Positions 35,047-44,069 of a stretch of 64,000 nucleotides of DNA are shown here, in pieces. This DNA comes from Stappia sp. 28M-7. Its GTDB lineage: Bacteria > Pseudomonadota > Alphaproteobacteria > Rhizobiales > Stappiaceae. The stretch spans positions 2,936,258 through 3,000,257 of the forward strand of contig NZ_JACMIA010000001.1 in the NCBI RefSeq assembly GCF_014252955.1, read 5' to 3'. A program made the translations under genes and the position numbers. Under the pieces are notes generated by a model. It saw only the letters and a program-made list of their open reading frames with translations. It made no database searches and had not been told where the DNA came from. Within the stretch, counting starts at the first letter, position 1. Each line of letters starts with the position of its first letter.

Positions 35047-36570
35047 TTACGCCCCCTCCCCCTTTTGAGCTGCAGCAGCAAGGCGCGCTGGCCGGATCCG
35101 CAGGAACCAGACGAAGGCCGCCGTCATCAACAGCAGGATGACGCTCGCCGGGCTGCGCAGGAAGATCGTCGGATCGCCTTCGGAGACGATCAGCGAGCGG
35201 CGCAGGAACTCCTCGAAATAAGGCCCGAGGATCACGCCCATCAGCGCCGGGACGACCGGATAGCCGAAGCGGCGCAGGAAGTAGGCGAGCACGCCGATGG
35301 CCAGCGCCATCCACATCTGGAAGATCGAGAAGGACGAGGCATAGACGCCAACCATCGAGATCAGGCCGATAAAGGCATAGAGGAAACCCCGGTTGATCTG
35401 CGACAGGCGCAGATAGACCGGACCGAAGGCCAGCACCGACACGAAGACGAAGATCGAGGCGACGAAGAGTGCGGCGAACATCGGAGCGATCAGCGGGAAA
35501 TTCGCGCCCAGCAGCGCCGGCCCGGGAACCAGGCCGTGGATCAGCAGCACGCCGAAGATGATCGCGGTCACCGCATCGCCCGGAATGCCCATGGTCAGCA
35601 ACGGGATCACCGCACCGCCGCACATGGCGTTGTTGGCGCTTTCGGAAGCCGCCAGGCCCTCATAGGAGCCCTTGCCGTACTGTTCGGGATGCTTCGAGCC
35701 GCGCTTGGCATCGGCATAGGCGATGAAGGAGGCCATCGACGCGCCGCCGCCCGGCAACATGCCGATCACGACGCCGATGACCGAGCTCTTGACCGAGTTC
35801 CACACGCCGATCTGGCGCAGGTGCTCGCGACGGGGAATGAAGTCGCGCCGGCGCGGCCGCGCCACTTGCGCGGCAGATACGCCCTGCACCAGCTTCGCCG
35901 GCATGCCGGACTGCGCGATCATCTCGCAGATGGCGAACAGGCCGATCACCGCCGGCAGCAATCCGACGCCCTCGATCAGATGGTAGCTGCCGAAATCGAA
36001 GCGCCCGACCGGCGCCATCGGATCCATGCCGACGGTCGAGATCATCAGACCGATGGCCATGGCGACCATCGCCTTCAACAACGACCCTTGCGAGACGATG
36101 GTCACGGTGACGATGGCCAGCAGAACGAGCGAGAACTTGTCCGGCGTGCGGAACAGAAGGGCCAGACTGCTGACGGGCTGGGCCAGCGAGATCAGCACCA
36201 CGGTGCCGATCAGCCCGCCGATGGCGGAGGACAGCGCGCTGACGCCCAGCGCCTGTACCCCTTCGCCGCGCTTCATCAGGGCATTACCCTCGATCGTGGT
36301 GATCGCCCCGGACGGTGCGCCCGGGATGTTCAGCGTGATGCCGGTGATCGAGCCCGCATAAATGCCGGCCATGTAGATGCCCGCCACCATCACCAGCGCA
36401 TCGGCAACCTTCATCCCGAAGGTGAAGGGCAGCAGCAGGGCGATGGCGAGCGTCGCGGTGAGACCGGGAATGGCACCGAAGACGATGCCCAGCAGAAAAC
36501 CGCCGATGAGATAGAGGAAGGTTACGGGGTCGGTGAGCGCCAGGAAACCGTCGGCAAGCTGTCCAAACAT
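35047..36570 (-). CDS. tctA: tripartite tricarboxylate transporter large permease TctA
   Basis: A 507-residue membrane protein with about eleven helices of the TctA family. GAIPGLTATLAIALLLPFTFGM near the start and YAGSITGITLNIPGAPSGAITTIEG are the classic signatures, as is the central PGGGASMASFIAYADAKRGSKHPEQYG. With TctB and TctC it forms a TTT transporter for carboxylates or aromatic acids. It starts 1 base after the tctB stop. Confidence 0.94.
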   Translation of the reverse strand: MFGQLADGFLALTDPVTFLYLIGGFLLGIVFGAIPGLTATLAIALLLPFTFGMKVADALVMVAGIYMAGIYAGSITGITLNIPGAPSGAITTIEGNALMKRGEGVQALGVSALSSAIGGLIGTVVLISLAQPVSSLALLFRTPDKFSLVLLAIVTVTIVSQGSLLKAMVAMAIGLMISTVGMDPMAPVGRFDFGSYHLIEGVGLLPAVIGLFAICEMIAQSGMPAKLVQGVSAAQVARPRRRDFIPRREHLRQIGVWNSVKSSVIGVVIGMLPGGGASMASFIAYADAKRGSKHPEQYGKGSYEGLAASESANNAMCGGAVIPLLTMGIPGDAVTAIIFGVLLIHGLVPGPALLGANFPLIAPMFAALFVASIFVFVSVLAFGPVYLRLSQINRGFLYAFIGLISMVGVYASSFSIFQMWMALAIGVLAYFLRRFGYPVVPALMGVILGPYFEEFLRRSLIVSEGDPTIFLRSPASVILLLMTAAFVWFLRIRPARLAAAAQKGEGA

Positions 36571-36571
36571 C

Positions 36572-37066
36572 TCACAACTCCCACATCGGCAGGTAGAGCC
36601 CGAACAGCTTCACGAAGAACAGCCAGCCGAACACCGTGATCGCGGCGGAGGTCAGGACGGCAAAGATCACCGACCGGCCCCAACTGCCGCTTTGTTCGTA
36701 GTTGAAGAACAGGGAGATCGCGAAGGTGTAGAGCGCGGCGGCGACGATATAGCCGGCGTAGAAGAACACGATCACGAACAGGCTGATCAGGGTGATGGCC
36801 ACCAACGGGCCGACAATGCCGACCCGCGGGATCGCGCTCAGGGCGCGCTCGGCATCTGGCACCGGCTCGGGGCTGCGGAATTCGTCGACCAGGATCTTCA
36901 GAACCGCGACATAGACGAAGCCGCACAGCAGCATCGGCATGAAGGCCGGGCCCGGCTCGCCGGTCACAAAGGGGAACGGCATGATCAGCACCTGGCTGGC
37001 ATAAACCGTATTCAATCCGAGCAGGACAAATGCAAACAGCACCTGCCCCGTGACACGTCGCGTCAT
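36572..37066 (-). CDS. tctB: tripartite tricarboxylate transporter small permease TctB
   Basis: A 164-residue, four-helix TctB-family protein. PFVTGEPGPAFMPMLLC (about residues 32-48) is the typical periplasmic loop. Of three in-frame ATGs the one at 37066 has AGGAGG eight bases upstream and gives the best spacing. It lies between tctC and tctA. Confidence 0.87.
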   Translation of the reverse strand: MTRRVTGQVLFAFVLLGLNTVYASQVLIMPFPFVTGEPGPAFMPMLLCGFVYVAVLKILVDEFRSPEPVPDAERALSAIPRVGIVGPLVAITLISLFVIVFFYAGYIVAAALYTFAISLFFNYEQSGSWGRSVIFAVLTSAAITVFGWLFFVKLFGLYLPMWEL

Positions 37067-37123
37067 TGGCATACCCTCCTGCGCCGGCAAGACGCAGTCC
37101 CAAGGCGGATCAGGAACGCAAAT

Positions 37124-37149
37124 CGGGCGGGACCACTCGGCCCCGCCCG
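37124..37149 (-). terminator. stem-loop between tctC and tctB
   Basis: CGGGCGGGACC and the near-complementary GGCCCCGCCCG flank a short loop (37124-37149), just behind the tctC stop in the direction of transcription. It probably protects the tctC message or partly terminates, giving excess binding protein. Confidence 0.5.
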
Positions 37150-37157
37150 ACTAGGCC

Positions 37158-38144
37158 TTACTTCTGCAGCAGGCCGTCGGCGATCAGCTGGTCGATCAGC
37201 GCGAACGCCTTCTTCTGCGACTGCTCGACATAGGCCGCGGTCTCGTCCGCGTTCATCCACACCGCGCCCATGCCCGTCTCCTTGGCGGTCGCCTGGAACT
37301 CGGGCATCTCGAAGACAGCGGCAAAGCCTTCCTCGAGGGTCTTGCGGATGGCCGGATCGACCTCGGCCTGGGTGCCGACCAGGCGGAAGCCGCCCCACAC
37401 GACGTCATAGCCGGCTTCCTTGAAGGTCGGGACCTCGGGGAAGTTCGGATCGCGCTTGTCGGCCATCACGCCGAGCACACGGGCCTGGCCGCTGTCGATG
37501 GCCGCATAGGCGGCGGAGATGCTGATGGAGGCCGCCTCGGTCTCGCCGGAAAGCAGAGCCTCGCGCTGCGCGGCCGAACCGCCCGGATACGGGATGTGCT
37601 GCACCTCGATGCCCGCCTGGCTGGCGAAGTCGAGCGCCGGAAGGTGCCAGACACCGCCGGTGCCGACATTCGAGATCTTCAGCGTGCCCGGCGCGGCCTT
37701 GGCGGCCTCGACGAACTCCTGGAGCGTCTGCCAGGGCGAGTCGGCACGCACCACGATCGCCGTCGGGTGGACGGTGACCGAGCCGAGATAAGCGAGCTGC
37801 TTGGTATCGAAGCCCGGCACCAGATCGTAATACGGCACGGTGATCACGCTGTCCCAGGTCAGCGAGCCGATGGTGTAGCCGTCGGGACGCGACTTCATCA
37901 GGCGCAGCGTGCCGACGCCGCTCTGCGCACCGGTGATGTTCTGCGTGTTGATGCCGACGCCGAGCGACTTCTCGGCAAAGCTCATGAAGGTCCGCATGAC
38001 GGTGTCCGTGCCACCGCCAGCGCTCCACGGCATGATGTGAACGAAGTCTTTGCTGGGATAATCCTGGGCGCCGGCCGCCGGCGCGAACGGCAGCGACATC
38101 GCCGCGGCCACGATCAGGGCCTTGGACAGGTTAGCGAATTTCAT
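37158..38144 (-). CDS. tctC: TctC/Bug family solute-binding protein
   Basis: A 328-residue periplasmic binding protein with a signal peptide cut after GAQA or nearby (about residue 26). The Bug family mark MPWSAGGGTDTVMR (about residues 38-51) and the later VGTGGVWHLPALDF are clear. It would bind a carboxylated compound and deliver it to TctAB. The ThDP enzyme gene lies 79 bases upstream in the same direction, so the transported acid may be metabolically linked to a 2-oxo acid. Confidence 0.92.
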   Translation of the reverse strand: MKFANLSKALIVAAAMSLPFAPAAGAQDYPSKDFVHIMPWSAGGGTDTVMRTFMSFAEKSLGVGINTQNITGAQSGVGTLRLMKSRPDGYTIGSLTWDSVITVPYYDLVPGFDTKQLAYLGSVTVHPTAIVVRADSPWQTLQEFVEAAKAAPGTLKISNVGTGGVWHLPALDFASQAGIEVQHIPYPGGSAAQREALLSGETEAASISISAAYAAIDSGQARVLGVMADKRDPNFPEVPTFKEAGYDVVWGGFRLVGTQAEVDPAIRKTLEEGFAAVFEMPEFQATAKETGMGAVWMNADETAAYVEQSQKKAFALIDQLIADGLLQK

Positions 38145-38223
38145 GAGCTCATTCCCTCTGGTTTGCTGGTGTTGATTGAAAGCCCGGTGAAAAAGGGGAT
38201 GGCAGGCCCTGCCCGCCTCTGGG

Positions 38224-39945
38224 TCAGGCGAAATACGGCAGCTTCCGCTCCTTGGCCGAGCGAACCCAGGCCGGCACGAAGGGGACGATCTTGTCCTGCG
38301 AGGGCACCATCATCTCGATGAAGTTGGCGCCCGGATTGGCGATCGCCTCGCTGAGCACCGCCTCGATCTGGTCCTCCGAGGTGATCCGCGCCGCCTTGAA
38401 GCCGAAGCCTTCCGCCACCTTCACGTAGTCGACGGCGCCGAAATCGGTGGTCCAGGGCGCATCGACATTGTCGAGCAGGATCGCCTCGCCGCGGATCCAG
38501 CCATAGGTGTCGTTGCGGGTCAGGATGACGGTGATGTTCTTGCCGCTGCGGCGGATGGTCTCGAAGTCGCCGAGCACGAAGGCCAGCGAGCCGTCGCCGG
38601 TGAAGGAGATCACCGGCCCGTCCGAGGCGAAGGCCGCGCCGATGCCGGCCGGAACCGAATAGCCGAGCGAGCCCATCGAGTAGTTGGTGATGTAGCGGCG
38701 CCCCGCCTCGCGCACCGACATCAGCGCCGACGGATAGATGGCGCTCACGCCCGGCTCGGCGGTGACGATGGCATCGGCCGGCAGGATGCGGTCCAGCACC
38801 TGCGTCAGCTTGACCGGCGAGACGGTGCCTTCCGGCATCGGCATGTTGGAGTTGAACACCGCATCGAGCGCGGTGCGCTTCATGTCCGTAAGGTCGATCT
38901 TGTCGCGCTTGACGGCAGGATGCTCGGCGCGGATCAGCTCGACCATGTATTCGAGCGTGGCACGCGCATCACCCACCATGCCGACCTTCAGCGGGAAGTT
39001 GTTGCCCACATGCGCCTCGGCGATGTCGAGGTGCAGGAAGGTCTTGGTCTTCGGGTCGCCGTAGAGCTTCCAGTGATCGGTGCCGCTGGAATCGGTGTTC
39101 GAGCCGATGAAGAAGACCGTGTCGGCCTCGCGGACATAGGAGTTGGAATACTCCATGCCGCCGCGCGCACCGATCACCCGCAGCGACAGCGGGTGGGTCT
39201 CGGGGATCACGCCCTTGGCGGGCGTGGTGGTTCCGACGGGGATCTGCAGCAACTCGGCAAGGTCGAGCACGGCCTGCGTCGCCTTGGAGATGAGCGCGCC
39301 CTGTCCGCAGACGATGACCGGCTTCTTTGCGGCCAGCAGCACATCGATTGCGGCACGGATCCGGCTGTGATCGGCGACCGGACGGTGGGCGGGGAAGAAC
39401 TGGTACTCCGGCTCGGCATAAAGGTCGGTGATCTCCGCCTCCTCATGGAAGACGTTGATGGGCACGCGGATATGCACCGGCGCCGGACGGCCGGAGGTGG
39501 CGACGCGGAAGGCGCGGCGCAGCAGGAACGGGATCTCGGCGACCTTGGTGAGGACGAAGGATTCCTTGCAGATGGCGGCGTAGAGCGCCGTCTGGTCGAC
39601 GCCGGTCAGGCCGTGCTTCTTGTCCTGGTTGATGGGGATGTCGGAGCTGAAATAGATCACCGGAACCGAGCTGAGATAGGCCTCGGTGATACCCGGCGTG
39701 CAATGGGTGACGCCTGGGCTCGGGGCCTCCAGCACGCAAGGACGGCCGGTGATCTTGGCATAGGCCTCCGCGGCGAAGGAAGCGGTCCGCTCGTCGCGGG
39801 TGAGCACGTATTCGATGTTCGAGTGCTCCTGCCATTCCTTGTACCAACCGATGGTCGTCTCCCCCGGAAGGCCGAAGACATGCCGGACGCCATGCAGCTC
39901 CAGCATCTTCAGGATGACCTGAGCGCCATTCATCGTCTGTGTCAC
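38224..39945 (-). CDS. ThDP-dependent enzyme (acetolactate synthase-like large subunit)
   Basis: A 573-residue thiamine-diphosphate enzyme with three domains. The N-terminal Pyr domain has the catalytic glutamate E29 (GLPGETT). A central Rossmann-like domain follows, and the C-terminal PP domain has the metal site GDGSL (from residue 450) with N478 (RND). No small regulatory subunit gene is near, and it precedes a TTT transporter, so it is more likely a catabolic 2-oxo acid decarboxylase, lyase or acetyltransferase than biosynthetic acetolactate synthase. Start at GTG 39945, five bases after GAGAGG; ATG 39933 is the alternative. Confidence 0.87.
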   Translation of the reverse strand: MTQTMNGAQVILKMLELHGVRHVFGLPGETTIGWYKEWQEHSNIEYVLTRDERTASFAAEAYAKITGRPCVLEAPSPGVTHCTPGITEAYLSSVPVIYFSSDIPINQDKKHGLTGVDQTALYAAICKESFVLTKVAEIPFLLRRAFRVATSGRPAPVHIRVPINVFHEEAEITDLYAEPEYQFFPAHRPVADHSRIRAAIDVLLAAKKPVIVCGQGALISKATQAVLDLAELLQIPVGTTTPAKGVIPETHPLSLRVIGARGGMEYSNSYVREADTVFFIGSNTDSSGTDHWKLYGDPKTKTFLHLDIAEAHVGNNFPLKVGMVGDARATLEYMVELIRAEHPAVKRDKIDLTDMKRTALDAVFNSNMPMPEGTVSPVKLTQVLDRILPADAIVTAEPGVSAIYPSALMSVREAGRRYITNYSMGSLGYSVPAGIGAAFASDGPVISFTGDGSLAFVLGDFETIRRSGKNITVILTRNDTYGWIRGEAILLDNVDAPWTTDFGAVDYVKVAEGFGFKAARITSEDQIEAVLSEAIANPGANFIEMMVPSQDKIVPFVPAWVRSAKERKLPYFA

Positions 39946-39986
39946 GAAAGCCTCTCTCGTCGCCGCGCGCGATCTTGCATTCCATT

Positions 39987-40008
39987 CTGTATACAGGACG
40001 ATACACAG
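39987..40008. promoter_or_regulatory. candidate GntR operator in ThDP/GntR divergent promoter
   Basis: CTGTATACAG (39987-39996) is a perfect 10-bp palindrome, followed by ATACACAG (40001-40008). The GTATAC core plus a nearby ATACA block resembles the two elements in the 21.8 and 24.5 kb control regions, but spacing and flanks differ, so a different FCD-type regulator (the GntR at 40077) is the likely reader. Confidence 0.6.
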
Positions 40009-40076
40009 AACAAAACACAATTCAATTGTTTTTTCGGGACCGATGGCTAGAGTGATTTGCAGGGACGGCGCGGGAA

Positions 40077-40778
40077 GTGGAACTCATTGAAAAAATGACA
40101 AGAACCGAAGGAAGTGTTGAGCGGACGTACCGGGAGCTCAAGGAAATGGCGGCGAATTACCGGTTCAAGCCGGATTCACGCCTGAACGAGAGCGAGCTGG
40201 CCAAGAAGCTCGACACCAGCCGAACTCCCTTGCGCGAGGCGCTCAACCGTCTGGTCGCCGAAGGGTTCCTTACCTTCCGCAGCGGCCAGGGCTTCTTCTG
40301 TCGCTCGCTGACGCCAGCCGAGATCATGGACCTCTACGAGGCCCGCGCCGCCATCGAGTGCGAGGCGGCCAAGCTCGCGGCCCTGCGGGCCAAGCCCGAG
40401 GATGTCGCGGCACTGGAAACGTTCCTCAACGAGTCCCGTGTCGACTACCAGCCCGGCACGTCGCCCGTCGATCTCGTGCGGCTGGACGAGGAGTTCCACA
40501 CGCGGCTGACCGCGCTCTCCGGCAATGCCGAGATGGTGCGGATGCTGGAGAACATGAACGGACGCATTCACTACGTCCGTCTGATCGACCTCAAGACGCT
40601 GTGCGAGCGCGACGGGCCCGACAGCGTGACCACGGACCCGCACCAGCGGATCCTGGAAGCCGTGAAGCGCGGCGACGCTGACGCCGCGCGGGCCGAAATG
40701 GCCGCCCATATCGAACGGCGCCTGGAATCGATCACCGAGAACGTGCGCAACGCCTTCGCGCAGCTCTACGCACCCTGA
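40077..40778 (+). CDS. GntR family regulator, FCD (FadR) subfamily
   Basis: A regulator of up to 233 residues: GntR HTH (about residues 15-80, ELAKKLDTSRTPLREALNRLVAEGFL) and FCD domain (about 88-215; DEEFHTRL and DPHQRILEA match the metal/ligand region). GTG 40077 or ATG 40095 are possible starts. It diverges from the ThDP-tct operon across the CTGTATACAG palindrome and is its probable repressor. Confidence 0.9.
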   Translation: MELIEKMTRTEGSVERTYRELKEMAANYRFKPDSRLNESELAKKLDTSRTPLREALNRLVAEGFLTFRSGQGFFCRSLTPAEIMDLYEARAAIECEAAKLAALRAKPEDVAALETFLNESRVDYQPGTSPVDLVRLDEEFHTRLTALSGNAEMVRMLENMNGRIHYVRLIDLKTLCERDGPDSVTTDPHQRILEAVKRGDADAARAEMAAHIERRLESITENVRNAFAQLYAP

Positions 40779-40846
40779 CGCCATCGCTCGGCCGCAGCCG
40801 GCCTTGCCCGCGCGCCGAGATCGCTACCGGACGAACTCGAGAAGAA

Positions 40847-40875
40847 GGGCGGACGGGATCTCCCCCCATCCGCCC
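40847..40875. terminator. weak stem-loop between GntR and SDR genes
   Basis: GGGCGGA (40847-40853) and TCCGCCC (40869-40875) with a 15-base loop, in the 114-base gap between convergent genes. Assigned mainly by position. Confidence 0.35.
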
Positions 40876-40892
40876 GTCCTGCAGTGCAGCTC

Positions 40893-41729
40893 TCACACCG
40901 TCGGCACGGTGCCCCCGTCGATCACATATTCGGTGCCCGTGATGCTGCCGGCCCGCTCGGATGCGAGGAAGGCGACCAGATTGGCGACCTCCAGCGGCGT
41001 TGACGGCCGGCCGAGCGGGATGCCGCCGAGCGAGGCCATGATCAGCCTCTTGCCCTCCTCGATCCCGACACCCTGTTCCGCCGCCAGCCGCTCGGCCAGA
41101 TGCACGGAGGCCTCGGTCTCGATCCAGCCCGGCGACACCCGCACGACCCGCACCCCGCGCGGCGAGACGTCCTTCGAAAGAGCCTTGCTGTAGGTCGACA
41201 GGGCAGCCTTCGCCGCCGCATAGGCGGTCGTCGCCTCCGGCAGGGGCAGTACCCGTTGGATCGACGTCACGTGGATGACGACGCCGCTGCCGCGCGACAC
41301 CATGTCCGGCACCAGCTCCCGGTCGAGGCGGACCGCCGGCATCAGGTTGAGGTTCAGCTCCCGGCCCCACTCCTCATCGGTGAGAGCAAGAAAGCCGCCC
41401 GCGGGGGCAGAGGAGCCACCGAGCATATGCACGAGGAGATCCACCCCGCCCATCCGCTCGCGTGCTGCAGCAGCCAGGCTTGCGCATCCCTGCGCGGTGG
41501 TCAGGTCTGCCGCGAAGAACCCGTCGTCGGACTGCCCCTCGGTCCTGTTTCTGGCAGAGGTCAGGACTTGCGCACCAAGCTGGCGAAACAGCTCGACGGT
41601 TGCGGCCCCTGCCCCGCGCGTGCCGGAGGTTATCAACGCCCGCTTGCCCTCAAGGCTCAGGAACGGGGGCGCGTCCGAACGTGCTGATGCCTGCCTCTGG
41701 CCGGTGGCGACCGGCGGACGGCCGCTCAC
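40893..41729 (-). CDS. SDR family oxidoreductase
   Basis: A 278-residue classical short-chain dehydrogenase. The cofactor motif is TSGTRGAG (residues 34-41), the active site S156 (HVTSIQ), Y170 and K174 (YAAAK), and the C-terminal [14 protein letters not shown] is the usual end. The first 25 residues are a non-conserved extension. Its start overlaps the SnoaL gene stop (4 bases), so both form a small operon with the divergent LysR at 42215 as likely regulator. Substrate unknown. Confidence 0.9.
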   Translation of the reverse strand: MSGRPPVATGQRQASARSDAPPFLSLEGKRALITSGTRGAGAATVELFRQLGAQVLTSARNRTEGQSDDGFFAADLTTAQGCASLAAAARERMGGVDLLVHMLGGSSAPAGGFLALTDEEWGRELNLNLMPAVRLDRELVPDMVSRGSGVVIHVTSIQRVLPLPEATTAYAAAKAALSTYSKALSKDVSPRGVRVVRVSPGWIETEASVHLAERLAAEQGVGIEEGKRLIMASLGGIPLGRPSTPLEVANLVAFLASERAGSITGTEYVIDGGTVPTV

Positions 41730-42055
41730 GGGACGATCTCCAGCTCCGCGATCTTCCCTTCCCTGAGGAGAAAGAAATATCGCAGGTCGACGGGACTGCC
41801 CGGGAAGTCACCTTCCAGATGGCTGGTCACCACTGTCCGCTCGCCATCTCTGGCACAGGAGAACGGCACGCAGGTGTAGCTGTATTTCGCCGAGGCATCG
41901 GCCTTCCAGCGCCGGATTTCCTCAAGGCCCGAATGCGTCCTGCGCTCGTCCCTGACGACGGCGTCACGGGCAAAACAGCCCAGCATCGCGTCGACTTCAT
42001 TGTCCCTGTCGGCCGCGAAATATGTCGCGACAACAGAGGGAAGACCGATGGTCAT
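41726..42055 (-). CDS. SnoaL-like / NTF2-fold small protein
   Basis: A 109-residue protein with the NTF2-like cone fold pattern of the SnoaL family: an N-terminal helix with [26 protein letters not shown], then beta strands ending [18 protein letters not shown]. Relatives are isomerases, cyclases or ligand-binding proteins and often pair with SDRs. It is the first gene of the pair with the SDR. Confidence 0.83.
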   Translation of the reverse strand: MTIGLPSVVATYFAADRDNEVDAMLGCFARDAVVRDERRTHSGLEEIRRWKADASAKYSYTCVPFSCARDGERTVVTSHLEGDFPGSPVDLRYFFLLREGKIAELEIVP

Positions 42056-42214
42056 AACCGTGTCCTTTCATTCGCCTGTTCCGGCGGCGGCAAGCACGGG
42101 GCCCAAGGGTGCGGACCCCGCCCGTCTGCCGGCGCTTGTCGCACCAACTTATGGATGGACCGGCGCCCCGATAAGCGGGATAAAGAGGGACGTTAAATCT
42201 CGAAAAACGGGACA

Positions 42215-43120
42215 ATGATCCGACACAGCCTGATCGAACTGGACGCCGTGCTCGCCATCGCCCGCCGCGCCTCGTTTCGCGCCGCGGCGCTGGACCTCGG
42301 CATGTCGACGACGGCGCTCAGCAACACGATCGCCAAGCTGGAGCGCGAACTCGGAGTGCGCCTGTTCAACCGCACGACGAGAAGCGTGTCGCTGACCGAC
42401 GCGGGGAGGAATTTCGTCGAACGGGTCGGACCGGCCCTCCAGGACATTCACGGCGCGATGGATGCTGTCCGCTCGCAGCAGGACACGCCTTCAGGAGTGC
42501 TGCGGATCAACACCTTCGCCACCGCCGCCCGCGCGATCCTGTCCCCGCTCATCCTCCGGTTCCTGCAGCGCTATCCGCAGGTGCAGGTCGATATCGTCAC
42601 CGAAGGCCGGCTGGTCGATATCGTCGCCGAAGGTTTCGACCTCGGGCTGCGCAGCGCCGATCTTGTTCCCAGCGACATGATCGCGGTCAGGCTGGGACCG
42701 GAACGCCGTTTCGCCGTCGTCGCATCGCCGGACTATCTGAAGGAGCGGGAAAGACCGCGCGTCCCGACGGACCTTCTGCGGCACGAATGCGTGCGCGTCC
42801 GGCTGCCCGACGGCAGCCTTTTCCGCTGGAAGTTCGAGAAGGACGAAAAGCCCGTCCAGATCGACGTGAAGGGCCGCCTGACGCTCGATGAAGCGAGCCT
42901 TGCGCGCATGGCTGTGCTGGAGGGAACCGGCATCGGCTTCTTCATGGAAGAGGACGTGCAGCAGGACCTCGCGGCCGGCCGGCTGGTGCGGTTGCTGGAG
43001 GACTGGACGCCCCGGCAACCGCCGCTTTGCCTGTACTATCCGGGCCGCAAAAACCCCTCCGCCGCGTTCAGGGCCCTTGTCGAGATGGCCAGAGGCCTGG
43101 CCGCCGAACCGGCGAGCTAG
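42215..43120 (+). CDS. LysR family transcriptional regulator
   Basis: A 301-residue LysR protein. HTH at residues 1-60 ([24 protein letters not shown] and [15 protein letters not shown]), effector domain after residue 90. Sequence style is that of the AaeR-like group. It diverges from the SnoaL-SDR pair across 159 bases and probably controls it. Confidence 0.92.
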   Translation: MIRHSLIELDAVLAIARRASFRAAALDLGMSTTALSNTIAKLERELGVRLFNRTTRSVSLTDAGRNFVERVGPALQDIHGAMDAVRSQQDTPSGVLRINTFATAARAILSPLILRFLQRYPQVQVDIVTEGRLVDIVAEGFDLGLRSADLVPSDMIAVRLGPERRFAVVASPDYLKERERPRVPTDLLRHECVRVRLPDGSLFRWKFEKDEKPVQIDVKGRLTLDEASLARMAVLEGTGIGFFMEEDVQQDLAAGRLVRLLEDWTPRQPPLCLYYPGRKNPSAAFRALVEMARGLAAEPAS

Positions 43121-43141
43121 GTCCGCGAAGATGGGCAGGCT

Positions 43142-43987
43142 CTAGACACGGCTGGCCTCGGCGCTTTCTCCGCGCATCGGCAGCGGCTGCTCGCTTTCGG
43201 CCTCCGCGTAGAACACGAGCCGCAGGTGCGTTTCCTCATCCACGATGAAGGACGAGTGATCGAAGACAACCGCGCCCCTGCCCTCGATCATGAAGCTCCG
43301 ACGGCCTTCGCAGCGCCCATGCACGTCGTGCTGGTTCCACAGCACCTTGAACGAGGGGGAGACCTCTTCCAGCGCCCCAACCAGCGCGACCATGCTTTCG
43401 TCCTCCGGAGCCCTGGCAAAGTCCCGCCTGAAACTCGCCAGAACCTGCGGGGCCTGGACCGCCCATTCCACGATCCGGCTGTTCAGCCGGTCATCGGCGA
43501 ACAGCATCCAGAGCATGTTCCGCTCACCGGGATCTCGCGGCTCGAACCCGAACAGCTGCTCGGCCGCAGCGTTCCACCCGATCACGTCCCAGCGCAGGTT
43601 CAGCACATAGGAAGGGCGCCGCGTGAGGTCGTCGAGCAACAGCCGCACCAGCGGGGGCAACTCGCACCAGGCCTGCCCCGCCACGGCGGGCGGGCGCTGG
43701 TGGGCGAGCAGGAACAGGTGCCTCCGCTCGATTTCATCCAGTTTGAGAACGCGGGACACATTGTCGAGAAAGGCGGCGGAGACCGTGATGGCCCGGCCCT
43801 GCTCCAGCCACGTGTACCAGGTGATGCCAACACCGGCGAGCGCGGCGACCTCCTCGCGGCGAAGCCCCGGCGTCCGCCGCCTTTTCCCGACCGGCAAACC
43901 GACGTCGAGCGGGGACAGGCTCTCCCGCCGCCGCCTCAGGAAATCCGCCAGTTTGGAGCGCGTACGATCCAGCCGGCTGTCCATCAT
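43142..43987 (-). CDS. MmyB-like HTH transcriptional regulator
   Basis: A 281-residue regulator with an XRE-type HTH (about residues 15-75, TPGLRREEVAALAGVGITWYTWLEQGR) and a C-terminal MmyB-like ligand-binding domain (about 95-265, with the family stretch DVIGWNAAAEQLFGF). This class, common in actinobacteria and alphaproteobacteria, represses neighbouring SDR or MFS genes and is thought to sense a fatty-acid-like ligand. It diverges from the MFS exporter at 44070. The ATG at 43987 or 43984 is preferred, behind GGGAG. Confidence 0.88.
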   Translation of the reverse strand: MMDSRLDRTRSKLADFLRRRRESLSPLDVGLPVGKRRRTPGLRREEVAALAGVGITWYTWLEQGRAITVSAAFLDNVSRVLKLDEIERRHLFLLAHQRPPAVAGQAWCELPPLVRLLLDDLTRRPSYVLNLRWDVIGWNAAAEQLFGFEPRDPGERNMLWMLFADDRLNSRIVEWAVQAPQVLASFRRDFARAPEDESMVALVGALEEVSPSFKVLWNQHDVHGRCEGRRSFMIEGRGAVVFDHSSFIVDEETHLRLVFYAEAESEQPLPMRGESAEASRV

Positions 43988-43996
43988 ATCGCTCCC

Positions 43997-44031
43997 AGTA
44001 ACACCATAACTTGTTCCATAGTAACATGTTA
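43997..44031. promoter_or_regulatory. AGTAACA repeats and TAACATGTTA palindrome
   Basis: AGTAACA occurs at 43997-44003 and 44020-44026, and the second copy merges into the perfect palindrome TAACATGTTA (44022-44031). All lie in the 82 bases between the MmyB-like regulator and the MFS gene, so they are candidate operators for that regulator. Confidence 0.5.
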
Positions 44032-44069
44032 GAGGCTGTGGCATGCGACTTCAAGAAACTGGAGTTGTC

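Noticed and set aside
38224-39945. Biosynthetic acetolactate synthase IlvB
   Set aside because: There is no ilvN-like small subunit, and the gene heads a transporter operon with a catabolic-type GntR.
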